The notes beneath the pieces are model-generated. The model did no database searches and was not told the DNA's origin. It saw only the letters and a list, made by a program, of their open reading frames with translations. Positions 11,565-23,250 of a stretch of 64,000 nucleotides of DNA are shown here, piece after piece. The DNA comes from Acanthochromis polyacanthus (taxonomy: Eukaryota > Chordata > Actinopteri > Pomacentridae). How positions within the stretch are numbered: the stretch's first letter is position 1; the number at the start of each line of letters is the position of its first letter. The DNA lies in the NCBI RefSeq assembly GCF_021347895.1, contig NC_067132.1:5442268-5506267 (forward strand). Direction: 5' to 3'. The translations under genes and the position numbers were made by a program.

Positions 11565-12000
11565 TACATCATTTCCACAGATTTTTCTCCTGCACATTTA
11601 TGCTGCCATTGAATGGTCCTACTACATCCCAAAGGTGTTCTCTTGGATTCAGATCTGAGCACTGGGGAGGGAACTGAAACTCACTGTCATGCTCATGAAG
11701 CCAGTGTGAGATGACTTTTACATGGTTTATTATCCTGCTGGAAATAGCCATTAGAGGATGGTAAATTATGACCATAAAGGGAAGCACATGGTCCCCAACA
11801 ACACTCAGACACACTGAGCCATTCAAACCGTGATTGACTGAAATTAAGGGGCCCAAAATCCCAACAGATCAGAGGTTAGATGTGGACATTAACCGAAGCA
11901 CCTGACCTGTATCTGCAGGATGCCACATGACGGGACGATTTCATACTGGCATGAAGAAACAGGTGTAGAGGTGTTCCTAATAAAGTGCTTGGTGAACATT
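11565..12000 (-). pseudogene. Tc1-type transposase relic
   Basis: The minus frame 11569-11856 contains HDSEFQFPPQ followed by SDLNPREHLWDVV, a mutated form of the Tc1 motif [14 protein letters not shown] that carries the catalytic Glu. It lacks the two catalytic Asp regions in frame. On its right, AGGTGTTCCTAATAAAGTGC (about 11967) resembles a sequence seen near many fish Tc1 relics. Old and inactive. Confidence 0.6.
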
Positions 12001-12349
12001 TTGCTAAAATCCATGTACTTTTATGTTCAGACACTCTTCCCCACATTACCTTTTTAAAAAATGAAAGTGCAGCTGACATGATTTCTTTAACATTCAGATA
12101 TCAAAAAATACAAAAAGTGCAACAAAAATACAGTTGACATCCACAGCGCAGGCACAAGTGGAGTCCTCCAAGCAGAAGTAGCAACACACCCTGCCAGGAG
12201 ATGACCCATATCATTAAGGCGGCACTGGGAGGAAGAGGATTCTCCAGAGATCACAAACCCTCTCTGAAGCTGCCGCGAGGGTCGGCCATCCAACTCTACT
12301 AACAGTGTGCCAAAGAGGACCTTTCTGGGTTTTTAATAGAGGCTCTGCA

Positions 12350-12350
<1 letters not shown>

Positions 12351-12408
<58 letters not shown>
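12351..12408. repeat. (AC)n microsatellite
   Basis: About 29 uninterrupted AC units. The CVCV/THTH open frames across it are artefacts of the repeat. Confidence 0.97.
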
Positions 12409-12409
<1 letters not shown>

Positions 12410-12724
12410 ATGATGAAAGCTTTTTGGAAGAATGTTTCATCTTACTGTGCCTTCAGTGAGATAGGAAGAACAGCAGCACAAGTTTGAACATATCATGAGG
12501 TCTGTGTGAAGTGTGTGTGTCTGTACTTAAATATGAGGTGTTTGTAGTGTAAGTGTGTGTGTGTGTCCGCATGCGCCCACCTGCCTGGCGGCCGCGAGCT
12601 ACCTCATCACCAGAGTATGAGTTTCACACGCATTTCATTTCCTGCAGTCAGCATCAATTCAAACCCTCCAAGGAATTAACTCTATCTACCTGCTTGTCGT
12701 TTTCTCCTGTCGCTGCAGGCGCAA

Positions 12725-12726
<2 letters not shown>

Positions 12727-12801
<75 letters not shown>
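12727..12801. repeat. (AC)n microsatellite with one GAC interruption
   Basis: About 37 AC units, interrupted once by AGAC near 12769. Confidence 0.96.
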
Positions 12802-12802
<1 letters not shown>

Positions 12803-12987
12803 CATGCACTCACATGCATTTTTCTTTGAAGGTTCTCAGTGTCTCCAGTCTGTGAGGGAGATAAGGCTGTGCACTAGAGAAAAGAGAAATCACAGTGATG
12901 AATGGTGTGCACAGCTGCCACACAATGCTCTGCTATTAATGTGTTATTGATGAATGTCTGTCACTGGTCTCCCACTATAGAAGAAGC

Positions 12988-13023
12988 CACACACACACAC
13001 ACACACACCTACACACACACACA
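12988..13023. repeat. Short (AC)n tract
   Basis: Two AC runs separated by CTAC. Confidence 0.9.
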
Positions 13024-13029
13024 CTCCTG

Positions 13030-14250
13030 CACAGCACCTCATCTCCATGCTATCATTAGCAACTGACACTAATTTGCCCCTGTAGGGGTATGTTAGCGCA
13101 GTGTTAAAAATAGTTCCACCTACGTGAGAGTTTGGAGTCTGGTGTCAGTGTCTGTAAGCTAAAGCTGCTGATACAGGCAGAAATACTGCTGATATTATCT
13201 GTATTTTTATAGTATATCCTGTAAATCTGCCATATGCGATGTCTTTAACATTTGGATTCACTGTGACTTTAACAGTTGGTTTCTGTGTGTCCAACACATC
13301 TGTCAGAGAAACAAACTTCTGCTGGTCAGATTACCACTAGACTGAAGTGGATTCTTTTGGTTTACAGAGGAAATTTCCTAACTACATGTTTTCAGAAGCA
13401 TCTGTGAGGTCGACATTTCACCTTGGCGAGCACTGTTGGTTCTCCGTAATTCATGTTTGGTGGTCCAGGAAATTCTTCACAACATAAAGTATCACCACTG
13501 GCCTCATGGGATTGTGAAAATAGCGACCATCTTCATAGGAAGGAGGTCAGGATGGGTGGCAGGGTCCTCAGCACATGCAGCACAATCACTTAACATGATG
13601 GTTCACATCATGTTTCCAACCAGCAGTTGATTATTTTAATGATCACAGCCTTTCCCTGGCCTTGACCAAATAGTTTAAGTAGTTAAAGTCAACCAAACCT
13701 TAAGCACACACACAAGAAAAGGCTTAAATGTATGTTTTTAGAAAACACTGATAACCAAACTGTTTCACCTCCTCATTTACAGGGAACCACAAAAGAAAAT
13801 ATTTGTGTGGGTAATTGTGGAAGGAAATCACAAGATACCTCCTAGGTTTTAGATTGGAGAAGAACAGTATGTGGTGAATATTTATGGTCCGTAAAGGATC
13901 TGTTGTCATATGTAGGCGGGGTTGTGGTCTTGGTGTAAAGACTTGAGCACTATAGACAAGAACCACATGGTGCCAGACAGAGACATTCCCATAATGACAA
14001 GCTCTAGTGGCTGCTTGTACCTATCAGGAAGGACAAACCATGAACTGTGGTAGTGTGTTGGAATGTACACTAGAACCAGGGAGACCCAAGGCCAGCTGGA
14101 AACTACAGGACTGAAGGAATCTGCTCCTAGTTTCTTTGTACCAGGAATCACAGAGCATCAAAGGTCTGGTCGAGTCCAAGCCTGAGCTCACAGTCAAGAA
14201 CAGACGTAAGAAACAAAGTGAAGTGAAATAACTTTCAAAGACAAATTAAA
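13030..14250. other. No gene recognised
   Basis: Frames of 64-81 codons occur on both strands (13436-13630 plus; 13724-13966 and 13906-14151 minus) but match no family I know. The stretch 13730-14150 looks like decayed repeat sequence, not a host gene. Confidence 0.4.
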
Positions 14251-14812
14251 CTAGAACAGCAGTCAGACAGCGCAGTACTCCTCCAAGGCTGCTCATTCCC
14301 CCATAGGGCATAGTCAGAAATACAGCTTTTTTTTAAAAGGAAATGCAGCATTTATTTATTAGTTATTGATGATCAGAAATCACAGCAACATAGAATGTGT
14401 CTATTTAATATAGATGTACCGACAAACAAAATGACCTTATGCTGAGCACAGGCGTGTGTTCTGCACGTGTACGTTATGAACGGATACTGGATCACATGAC
14501 CTAAATATGTAGCGGGCCACGGGAATTAATGGGACTCAGAAACACCCCCACAATTTAATCAGTTGTTCCTTGGATCATTTCTGATGGATAAGTCCTGATA
14601 AGTCCTCAGAGGTGGATTTGTAGTAGGATCACAATCAGCTGATGTAGTGTTCACTTGTTGTCATGGTTACAGGGATGCTGTGCTGCTATCTCTCAGCGAA
14701 TCTGTGGATCCAGACTATAAGCTGCGTCACAGCCCAAATCTAATGACTTGGTCCTTGTGTCATTTCTGACCTTCCCTGAAAATTTCATCCAAATACATTT
14801 AGGGAACAGGAA

Positions 14813-14855
<43 letters not shown>

Positions 14856-14897
14856 TAGTGATTGTCATGTAGCTCTGCTGTGTTCCTTGGCAGAGCA
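14251..14897 (-). mobile_element. Helitron-like non-autonomous element, copy 1 (uninterrupted)
   Basis: Read on the minus strand it starts near CTCTGCCAAGGAACAC, passes a (GTCT)n microsatellite (14813-14854), then GGATGAAATTTTCAGGGAAG, and ends GACTGCTGTTCTAG at 14251 with a T outside. The CTAG|T end and lack of target duplication fit Helitrons. The whole sequence aligns with the copy at 20344-25947 on the other strand, where it is split by two large insertions. This copy therefore serves as the empty-site reference. Confidence 0.7.
14813..14854. repeat. (GACA)n microsatellite
   Basis: About ten GACA units. It is an internal part of the Helitron-like element, matching the (TGTC)n block at 20.4-20.66 kb. 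Confidence 0.95.
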
Positions 14898-15136
14898 ATT
14901 ATGAAAAAACTATTTGCTGTAACATTCTTGGGTGCTAAGCATGTAGATGGAGATGGAGGCTGATTAGGGTCACTGATCAAACTGCATGTATGTTCTGTAG
15001 ATGTGCATGCTGGGTAGCTCTCTGTGAAACTTGCTTCAGTGGATTTCATGTCTTGAATGCTTGTGGTTTTAGGGAAGGGTCACAACCAGGAAAAGGCAGC
15101 AGCATAATTATGCTAGAGAAACATAATTATCAGTGT

Positions 15137-15730
15137 GTTTCTGTCAGGAAGCCGTCCGGCTCCTGACTGGTTTTTTGTTTCTGCCCCTGTCTGGATGCTG
15201 TTTCAGCTCCTGTCTGGTGTTTGTCCCTGTCTCCCTCTCTCTCAGCTGATTACCTACTGAAGGACAGACAATTGCAGCATGAGACTCAGCTGTGGAGTAA
15301 TCAGCCAACACGATTCACCTGCCTTCCCCTTTCTGTTAAAAGTCCTCTGCTCCCCTCAGTGTGTGTGGGAGCATCACAGTTCAGACCTTCCAACATATGG
15401 CTTTTCCCTCACTCCTTCCGTTTTCCCCGCCTCTGGACTTTTGAGTATTCACCGCTGTTGGATTCTAACGCTTTTGACGTTATTGGTTTTTTGTTTGTGG
15501 ATTCAACTCCTTTTAAAGACTGCGTTTTTGGACTTGCCGCCTCTGTTTCCTTCCTGTTGTGAGTACGTCTCTTGGAGAGGATTTTCAGTAGTGAGTACGT
15601 GTCCCTTGTGTTGTTCCTATTACAGAGTTTTGGATTTTTGTCAAATAAACTCCTTTTTTCACTACTTGCACCTGTGCCTGCCTGTTGGTTTCTGCGCCTG
15701 GGTTCTACCTCCATCATTCGTGACAGTTTC
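15137..15730 (+). mobile_element. Solo LTR with 5-bp target duplication
   Basis: The LTR is 15142-15725 (584 bp). It begins TGTCAGGAAGCCGTCC, ends CATCATTCGTGACA, and is flanked by GTTTC on both sides (15137-15141, 15726-15730). AATAAA lies near 15644. The closing CCTGCCTGTTGGTTTCTGCG block is typical of teleost LTRs. No internal region remains, as expected after recombination between two LTRs. The 113- and 175-codon frames inside are chance frames of the LTR. Confidence 0.85.
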
Positions 15731-15779
15731 AATCCTTTTTACGTGGTCAACAACAGTTCATCAGCACACACTGATCAGT

Positions 15780-17600
15780 AACCTCATGACTACAGCTGCA
15801 GTCTAGTCTAGTTGTCTGAGGACTGGAAGCTTAGACTTTGTTAAACTGTCAGTGCATGTAAACCCATCTGAGGTGTACATGTTTGACCAACTGGATCTAA
15901 ATACACAGGCTCAAGATCACAGTGAAAGTTCTAAATATGAAAAGAAAGAAAGTAATGAAAGAGCCAAAACATTTACTTTGATATTGTGACAGGAAAAAAC
16001 CACCATGACATGATGAAAGTGTTCAGAGTTTGACTCCTCCAGTTTTCTGTTCAGTATTTACATCTAGGTAGATGATTGAACATGTTGCTTCCTGGATGGC
16101 TAAGGGTACTGCAAGTTATTTGTTCTCCCTTTCATTTTTTTTATGGAAATGGCTCACACCAACATGCAACATCTGCAGAGAAAAATCACTCAAATGTAGG
16201 AATGCTGGGAAGTGAGTTCTAGAGACACAAAATACCATCTTTAGCTGACAAAGATACTGAACAGATCGAACAAGTCAGAGTGGAAAAGGACAGAGTCGGT
16301 GCATGCATGTCTGCTTTTACTTATCCTTCAAAATGTAAAGTAAAATCAGGAACAGAAGCGATGAAATAACTGTCAGTTTGAATATGTGCTGTGCTCCTAA
16401 AAGGTTAGTGTTCAAGTGTGGGTGGTTGTAAAGCATCAGAAAAAAGACTATTAAAACAATAAATCCAAACACAATTTTGGTATTCATTTATGAAGCTGAA
16501 CTGGTAGTAACATTGACATGAATCTGGCATGTGTATGACCTCATCTGCTGTCAGCATGCAGCGTTTCAGGTTGTTGATTCTTTTTGTATACCAGCTACCA
16601 GCACAATACAATAAGGGGATGAGTTTGCACAATCCTTTGTACTGTAAAGAATACTGTTAAGATACACCGCCTACAGGTGTCCTGAATGCTTTGTATGAAT
16701 AAATATGGATGCATGCTTTTTTAGCTGAATGTTTCCATCTTGTTTCCAGCTTGCTAGGATGAAAATGAACAGAAAAAGGCCATGGAGGCTGATGGGAATG
16801 TAATTTATTTGTGTGGTGTTTGGCCATAAAACATAATGGTTAAAAGTACAATAGGTCAGAAGTCAGAGCATGCCTTAAGTGTAGAGAATCAATCCCTGGA
16901 TGGATATATGTTCCTAATTTCATGGCTGTTCATCCATTTTCACGTGACTTTTACCTCAAACGTTGGTTTTAGTTTTTCAGTTACACTCTCCTCTGTCTCC
17001 ACATACTTGTAAACAACTTAATAAATTCAGAACTTTAAGGACCCCCAGAAATCCTGGGTCCCACTCTGGGAGCTTCTGATACAGACAACATCATCAGCTA
17101 CTTCTGGGTGACATGCACATCCATACACACTGTGTGTGTCTCCCTCCTACTGCCACACACACACCACAATCCTATTTGATTCCTCCCTTCAGGAAAGGGG
17201 ATAAATCAGCTGCTTGGATCCTGGCGGTGTTGGTCCAAGAGTATTCCCTCTTGTCCTGTTCTACTTCCATCTCTCAGTCTGTGTTCATAATGGAAACCCC
17301 AGCTAGAATGTATTCTTTATCTCTGCATGTTCAAACATTCAATGCTGATTCTGGGAAATGAAATGCCGCCACTGAAGCGGCAAAGTCTATGAAATATGGA
17401 TTTTTTTCAGACAGAACCTGAAGCATGTTCTGGGTTGACCTTTGACTTGAGGCATTTTGCTGTTTCCAGTCTTCTGTCTGAGTTTCAAAATTGTTCCAAA
17501 ACCTGAGAGAAATGAAGCCGGTTGTTTTTTTATTTATTGTATTGGCTGATTAGCAAATCCTGTTTGCAGCGTGATTCAAAATTATTCACTCATTCACAGC
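15780..17600. other. No gene seen
   Basis: Mixed-composition unique-looking sequence. No exon, repeat end or RNA gene recognised. Confidence 0.45.
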
Positions 17601-17607
17601 TGTGAAG

Positions 17608-18280
17608 CGGCATGGACACTAAGTTCCATATCATGGGCCAGAATCTAAGACCAAGAAGCTTCTTTAAAGACCTTCAAAGCATCACCAGGAGAAGTCAGCA
17701 TTCAGAGGCAGCAGGATTTATTGTCAACAGAAAATCCAGGAGTAGTTCTTAGCAGTGATAACACAAGAAAAAGCAGATATACTGAGCTGTGCATTGTCAT
17801 TTGTGCTGTGAGAGCTGGTCATTTTCTCCACACCTACGTCTTATTGGAGAGACAGTTCTGACACTGTTATACTTTTCTGACTATGTTGGTCAGATCTTGA
17901 CATCAAGTTATCATATTTCACCCTCATCTCTCCCTACAGAGGACATCAGGTCACCGTTAGGTCATGTTTTACAGACATGTTCAGATTCTCCTCTATGCTC
18001 ATCCCTATTATTTTGTGACAGATTTTATGCATATTACACAATTAAGTTTCTTCTACAGTTTTTTATTTTGCCTTAAGTTTACAGTCTTATGCTTTGAGCT
18101 ATCTATATTTCATTCTCCTACAAAGCATGTGATTTGTCTTCACATATTCCAGTAATCAGTCATTACTAGAATATTCATCATTATGTATTTTATACACGTT
18201 TTAACTTTATTCTTCAGTTAAATAGCATTTTCAATAATAATATCATATTTTACTTTTAGCATATTGTACCCAAAAATATG
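17608..18280 (+). repeat. Unclassified dispersed repeat, copy 2
   Basis: Same family and orientation as 2618-3262; alignment starts at the block CATGG..ACTAA...ATCATGG.CCAGA and ends near CCAAAAATATGA. This copy has about 60 extra bases near its start and several small gaps. No ORF or terminal structure. Confidence 0.7.
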
Positions 18281-18545
18281 AGACTGCAGTAGCCAGTAAT
18301 GTCCAACATTCGATCAAGGATTAGACTTGATTAGACCCTAGTTACCCTGACATTTTGTGGACAATGATAACCTCGTGAGTTCAAGGCTGCTGAGTTACTT
18401 TCACAACGTCAGGGAAATGAGAGAACACCTGCTTTGACTTGACCCAACAGCTGATCACATGTTTGATCAACACTGTGCCACTTTATAGAAATGAAGAAAC
18501 TGTTGAATGGAGATATTTTGATGTTTTTAGTCAGGTTGTGCACTC

Positions 18546-18828
18546 TAAAGGTGTTCTCTGAAGATCATCAGTAAAGAAAGGTGTTGTCTGAAGATCATCA
18601 GTAAAGAAAGGTGTTGTCTGAAGATCATCAGTAAAGAAAGGTGTTGTCTGAAGATCATCAGTAAAGAAAGGTGTTCTCTGAAGATCATCAGTAAACAAAG
18701 GTGTTGTCTGAAGATCATCAGTAAAGAAAGGTGTTCTCTGAAGATCATCAGTAAACAAAGGTGTTCTCTGAAGATCATCAGTAAAGAAAGGTGTTGTCTG
18801 AAGATCATCAGTAAACAAAGGTGACTGT
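18546..18828. repeat. 30-bp minisatellite, about 9.4 units
   Basis: The unit begins AAAGGTGTTGTCTGAAGATC and continues ATCAGTAAAG. Units vary mainly at two sites (GTGTTG/GTGTTC and AAAG/AAAC before AAAGG), in a mixed order. Because the unit is a multiple of three, two minus-strand frames stay open through it; these are consequences of the period and do not indicate a gene. Confidence 0.97.
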
Positions 18829-18849
18829 ATGTTAACTATAAATGTCATT

Positions 18850-20343
18850 ACAAATCATTCTTATTTGAGACTGCAGAAAACTGTTCAAATTCATGAAGCA
18901 TTGAGCAAAGCATCAAGGCGAAGTACTTATTTTGTTTCCTTGTTTTCACCTAACCAGTGTTTTCAGTCTACCCGTGTTATGTGAGATGGACAGTTCGGTG
19001 ATCAGGTCTACAGAAGTTTACAGAATAAACTTTGTATATCTAGAGATCTGGCAGTTTTTCATTCTTAATAATTTAATAACTTAATTCAAGCTCTGTGTTT
19101 GTGTGAAATCGAAAAGTTATTATCATCTCACAGTCAAAGCCACTTTATTCTCATTTTCAGCATCACTACTTTTGACCAATGATCTGTCTGCCTGTGATCT
19201 GCCAGCCAATCAGCTCTTTGACCTTGCCCTTTAAATCCACCTAGTCCGTTGTCCAGTTCTCCATCTCCATCCACTAACTTGGCTCCATCATCTCCAGTGT
19301 CTACACCAAAGAGAGTCCTGTCTTTATCTCCTACCTTCATCTTGGGCTCCACTTTATGATTTTAATTCTCAACGGAGTGGAACTGCCAAAATACTTTGAT
19401 CTAGCATGCTCACGTTTCTACAGTACTCTTCTGTTCTCTCTGCTTTCGTATAACCTCTCCTCATCCCCATTGTTTTATGTAATGCATAGAAATACAAAGC
19501 TGCTTTTTGCATCAGTATTTACTGTCTGATCATGATGACTGTTGTGACCAACAGTATAAATGTCTAGGACTGAACTCTGAGTGCTGAGATTGGGGTATTG
19601 CAATGCCTAATACAAAGTTTCAGCCTCCTATCTTACTGTAAAATGGTACGTTCATAGCACCTTATTGTATTTTGTTAGTTTTGTTGCTCCAAAGATGTCT
19701 CCTGATGTAAAATTCCAGAAAAGAAGCTAAAAACAAGCAATGCCTGAAGGTCCGATGCAAATGACCTCAAAAACATGCCATCTGTTCTTTTTTTCCCAGT
19801 GCTCAGTGGAAAACAGTAAACAAGTCTGAAAATCCTCAGTCTCAGGAGAATGTATAATTTTTAACTGCTACCCAGTCCTAATTAAAGCCATTAAAAACTT
19901 TAAAAGCTGAATATATGTGTCTGATAAAGTTTCATGTAACTATTGTCAGATGAAACAGGATTTGTGTTTCTGTGAGTTCATGAGCAGACAAAAGACTGAG
20001 TTAGAAACTGTTGGTCTTAATGGCAGCTCCATGTTTCTGTTTCTGACTGAAGTGTTATCTTATGTACTCTGATACCATCTGTACCTCTCATGTTAGACAA
20101 CTCAACGCAGCGCTGAGTGTCTTCTGATGTCTGCTTTCTTTGGTGGTCTGCCAGACAGATGCCAAGTGTTCCTGACCATCCTGTACACCATCCTACACTT
20201 AGATTTCCACTCAGCCTTATGCCGGGCTTTAAGGTGAACATTTGCTGCTTGTTTCAGCAAAGTGTGGGCTCCCTTTACTGTACCAGTCAGAGAACTGTGT
20301 CTGTGTTCTTGGTTATTTTCAATTAACGATGAATAGGGATAAT
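18850..20343. other. No gene seen
   Basis: Unique-looking AT-rich sequence with short frames only. Confidence 0.45.
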
Positions 20344-20386
20344 TACTCTGCCACGTTCCTTGTCGGAGTTATGTGACGATCAGCAT

Positions 20387-20585
20387 TGGTTTGTCTGTCT
20401 GTCTGTCTGTCTGTTCCTCTGTCTGTCTGTCTGTCTGTTCCTCTGTCTGTTCCTCTGTCTGTCTGTCTGTTCCTCTGTCTGTCTGTCTGTTCCTCTGTCT
20501 GTCTGTCTGTCTGTCTGTTCCTCTGTCTGTCTGTCTGTCTGTCTGTTCCTCTGTCTGTCTGTTCCTCTGTCTGTCTGTCTGTTCC

Positions 20586-20626
<41 letters not shown>

Positions 20627-20629
20627 TCC

Positions 20630-20663
<34 letters not shown>
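20387..20663. repeat. (TGTC)n microsatellite with GTTCCTC interruptions
   Basis: About 277 bp of TGTC units punctuated by TGTTCCTC variants. All six long frames over it (100-124 codons) are products of the repeat. It is an internal component of the Helitron-like element and much longer than in copy 1. Confidence 0.96.
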
Positions 20664-21029
20664 CGTTCGCAATATTACTCAAAAACAGACCAACAGATTT
20701 GGATGAAATGTTCAGGGAAGGTCAGAAATGACACAAAGACCAAGTGATTAGATTTTAGCAGTGATGCAGCTTAAAGTCTGGATCCACGGATTTGTTAAAG
20801 ATTTCTGTATCATTGCCAGATAGCTGCACGTTGTCACTGTAACCATGACAACCAGTGAACACTACATCAGCTGATTGTGATCCTACTACAAATCCACCTC
20901 TGAGGACTTATCAGGACTTATCCATCAGAAAGGATACAAAGAGCAACTGATTAAACTGTGGGGGTGTTTCTGAGTCCCATCAATTCCCGTCACCTGCTAC
21001 ATATTTATACGGTGGCCGAGACCCGCCAT

Positions 21030-21178
21030 CGCTGCAAATAAAACAAACGCTGCAAATAAAAAGAAACACCGCTGCAAATAAAAAAGAAACGCTGCAAATA
21101 AAAAGAAACGCTGCTGCAAATAAAAGAAACACTGCAAAAAAAAAAAAAAGAAACGCTGCAAATAAAAAAGCCACAACG
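21030..21178. repeat. 19-20 bp minisatellite, left arm
   Basis: About 7-8 units of GCTGCAAATAAAAAGAAAC with variable A runs. Same unit, opposite strand, in the right arm at 22500-22765. Confidence 0.93.
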
Positions 21179-21417
21179 AAAGTGGATTACTGGGGATTAT
21201 TTTTGCCGATACACCGGTGTGAGAAGAAGACGACGAAGAAGAAGTAGAAACAAGAACAGGAGTACGACTTGGAAAACGAACGAGAAAGTAAGTGAAAATG
21301 TTAGTGTTTAATGTCACTACGTCTAATTTTTAATGTGTTATCTGGTTAGGCCATGCAGCCCCACGTTTGAAGGTTTGAAGTTGAACTGGAGGATGCCGGT
21401 GTGTTGTTAGCCGTCAG

Positions 21418-21720
21418 TTGTTTCCACCCGGATGTGTTTTCGTTCCGGACTCATTCATTCTGTCCGCTCGGGCGGACGGGCGCCGGCGGCGAAGGATGGT
21501 TCGCCCGGGGCGCAAATCTAGCCATGACCGAATCTGTGTGTTTTTCTGGGGTAGACACTGCTCTGGAGTGAGAGCGTGCAGTGGAACATGTTACTGTGTT
21601 TTGCTGCATATTGGAGTAAAGTTACCAAACTCGATTGTCCTCTCGTTAGCCGAAGCTAACAACACACCGGCATCCTCCAATTCAACTTCAAACCTTCAAA
21701 CCTTGGGCTACATGGCCTAA
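21418..21720 (+). other. Mirrored CpG-rich open frame, left arm
   Basis: An open frame of 100 codons across the CpG-rich core of the foldback. The same first 80-plus residues reappear on the minus strand at 21983-22249 because the arms are inverted copies. It is Arg/Cys-rich with no domain I recognise. Its existence follows from the duplication; coding function is doubtful. Confidence 0.25.
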
Positions 21721-21739
21721 CCAGATAACACATTAAAAA

Positions 21740-22000
21740 CTAGAAAAGCACTCGGAGAGCGCAGACCTCCGCCAGGCCATCTGTCTGTCTGTCTGTCTGT
21801 TAACAGCATAACTCAAAAAGTTATGGACGGATTTTCACCAATTTTTTACAGAATGCCCGGAAGAGCAAAAGTAACAATCGATTAGATTTTGGAGGTGATC
21901 CGGATCACCGTCTGGATCCAGAAAAAAATCCTGGAGGCAGGATCCTGGATCCAGATGTTTGTTTGTTTTTTTTTTTTTTTTTTTAAATCCTGGATCCAGA
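21740..22000 (-). mobile_element. Helitron-like 3' end in the loop of the foldback
   Basis: On the minus strand the sequence ends in GCGCTCTCCGAGTGC (a hairpin), TTTT, CTAG, joined directly to a run of T from the foldback sequence: Helitron insertion between A and T. It includes (TGTC)n at 21779-21800 and ACTCAAAAAGTTATGGACGG. A T-rich run and three nearby CTGGATCCAG copies lie at its right end. Confidence 0.6.
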
Positions 22001-22499
22001 CGTGTTGTTAGCTTCGGCTAACGAGAGGACAATCGGGTTTGGTAACTTTACTCCAATATGCAGCAAAACACAGTAACATGTTCCACTGCACGCTCTCACT
22101 CCAGAACAGTGTCTACCCCAGAAAAACACACAGATTCGGTCATGGCTAGATTTGCGCCCCGGGCGAACCATCCTTCGCCGCCGGCGCCCGTCCGCCCGAG
22201 CGGACAGAATGAATGAGTCCGGAACGAAAACACATCCGGGTGGAAACAACTGACGGCTAACAACACACCGGCATCCTCCAGTTCAACTTCAAACCTTCAA
22301 ACGTGGGGCTACATGGCCTAACCAGATAACACATTAAAAATTAGACGTAGTGACATTAAACACTAACATTTTCACTTACTTTCTCGTTCGTTTTCCAAGT
22401 CGTACTCCTGTTCTTGTTTCTACTTCTTCTTCTTCGTCTTCTTCTTCTCACACCGGTGTATCGGCAAAAATAATCCCCAGTAATCCACTTTCGTTGTGG

Positions 22500-22765
22500 C
22501 TTTTTTATTTTCAGCGTTTCTTTTTTATTTGCAGCGGCGTTTCTTTATGTTTGCAGTGTTTCTTTTATTTGCAGCAGCGTTTCTTTTTATTTTCAGCGTT
22601 TCTTTTTATTTGCAGCGTTTCTTTTTTATTTGCAGCGTTTCTTTTTTATTTGAAGCGGTGTTTCTTTTTATTTGCAGCGTTTCTTTTTTATTTGCAGCGT
22701 TTCTTTTTTATTTGCAGCGGTGTTTCTTTTTATTTGCAGCGTTTGTTTTATTTGCAGCGATGGCG
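22500..22765. repeat. 19-20 bp minisatellite, right arm
   Basis: About 13-14 units of the complement GTTTCTTTTTATTTGCAGC with variable T runs; roughly twice the copy number of the left arm. The 148-166 codon frames here are repeat artefacts. Confidence 0.93.
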
Positions 22766-23250
22766 GGTCTCGGCCACCGTATATTTAGGTCACGTGATCC
22801 AGTATCTGTACATAACGTACACATGCAGAACACACCTGTGCTCAGCATAAGGTCATTTTGTTTGTGGTACATCTATATTACAGTTTTTCTCCATTGTTTT
22901 GGCTCATTTCCTGAAACGGAGATGACATTTTCAAAATGGTGACAAAATTTCTCCAAACCAGCTTGCAATTGGTCAAAATGGAATTGCATTTTTCATTCAT
23001 TTCATCAAATTGCAAATGATTTAGTACATGTTTCAATGTCTCAGAACGTGTTTGCAAATGATTTAGTACATATAGCCTGCCTTTAGCACATTTAACCCAC
23101 ATTAAGCACAATTCCCAACTGAAATGGTCCTGTTGAGCCAAACTGATTGTCAATTCTCAGTCTAATTGTCTTTCACTTCAAAACATGCAAGCGACATCCC
23201 ATTGTTTGAGCCATCATATGCAAAACAGTACGCTCATTTTTCAGAATTAG

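Larger units (their letters stand above)
21002..22787. mobile_element. Giant inverted-repeat (foldback) element, 1.77 kb
   Basis: The element (21008-22781) starts TACGGTGGCCGAGACCCGCC and ends with its exact complement. It is flanked by TATTTA on both sides, and the intact site is present once in Helitron-like copy 1. The arms pair over roughly 660-780 bp: outer ends, a 19-20 bp minisatellite, GATTACTGGGGATTATTTTTG, a GAAGAAGACG-rich stretch, and a CpG-rich core (GGCGCCGGCGGCGAAGGATG). Between the arms (about 21666-22000) lie an inverted copy of part of the arm (compare 21330-21420) and a Helitron-like end. A 6-bp duplication fits few superfamilies (IS3EU- or Dada-like); no transposase is present. 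Confidence 0.85.

Noticed and set aside
12214..12855. Frames rich in CVCV or THTH
   Set aside because: Translations of the CA microsatellites.
15221..15806. 113- and 175-codon frames
   Set aside because: They lie within a solo LTR bounded by a 5-bp duplication and have no domain.
18531..18848. Minisatellite that at first resembles a CRISPR array
   Set aside because: Units are directly adjacent with no unique spacers, and this is a vertebrate genome.
20343..20747. Six frames of 100-124 codons rich in VCLS or DRQT
   Set aside because: Produced by the (TGTC)n microsatellite.
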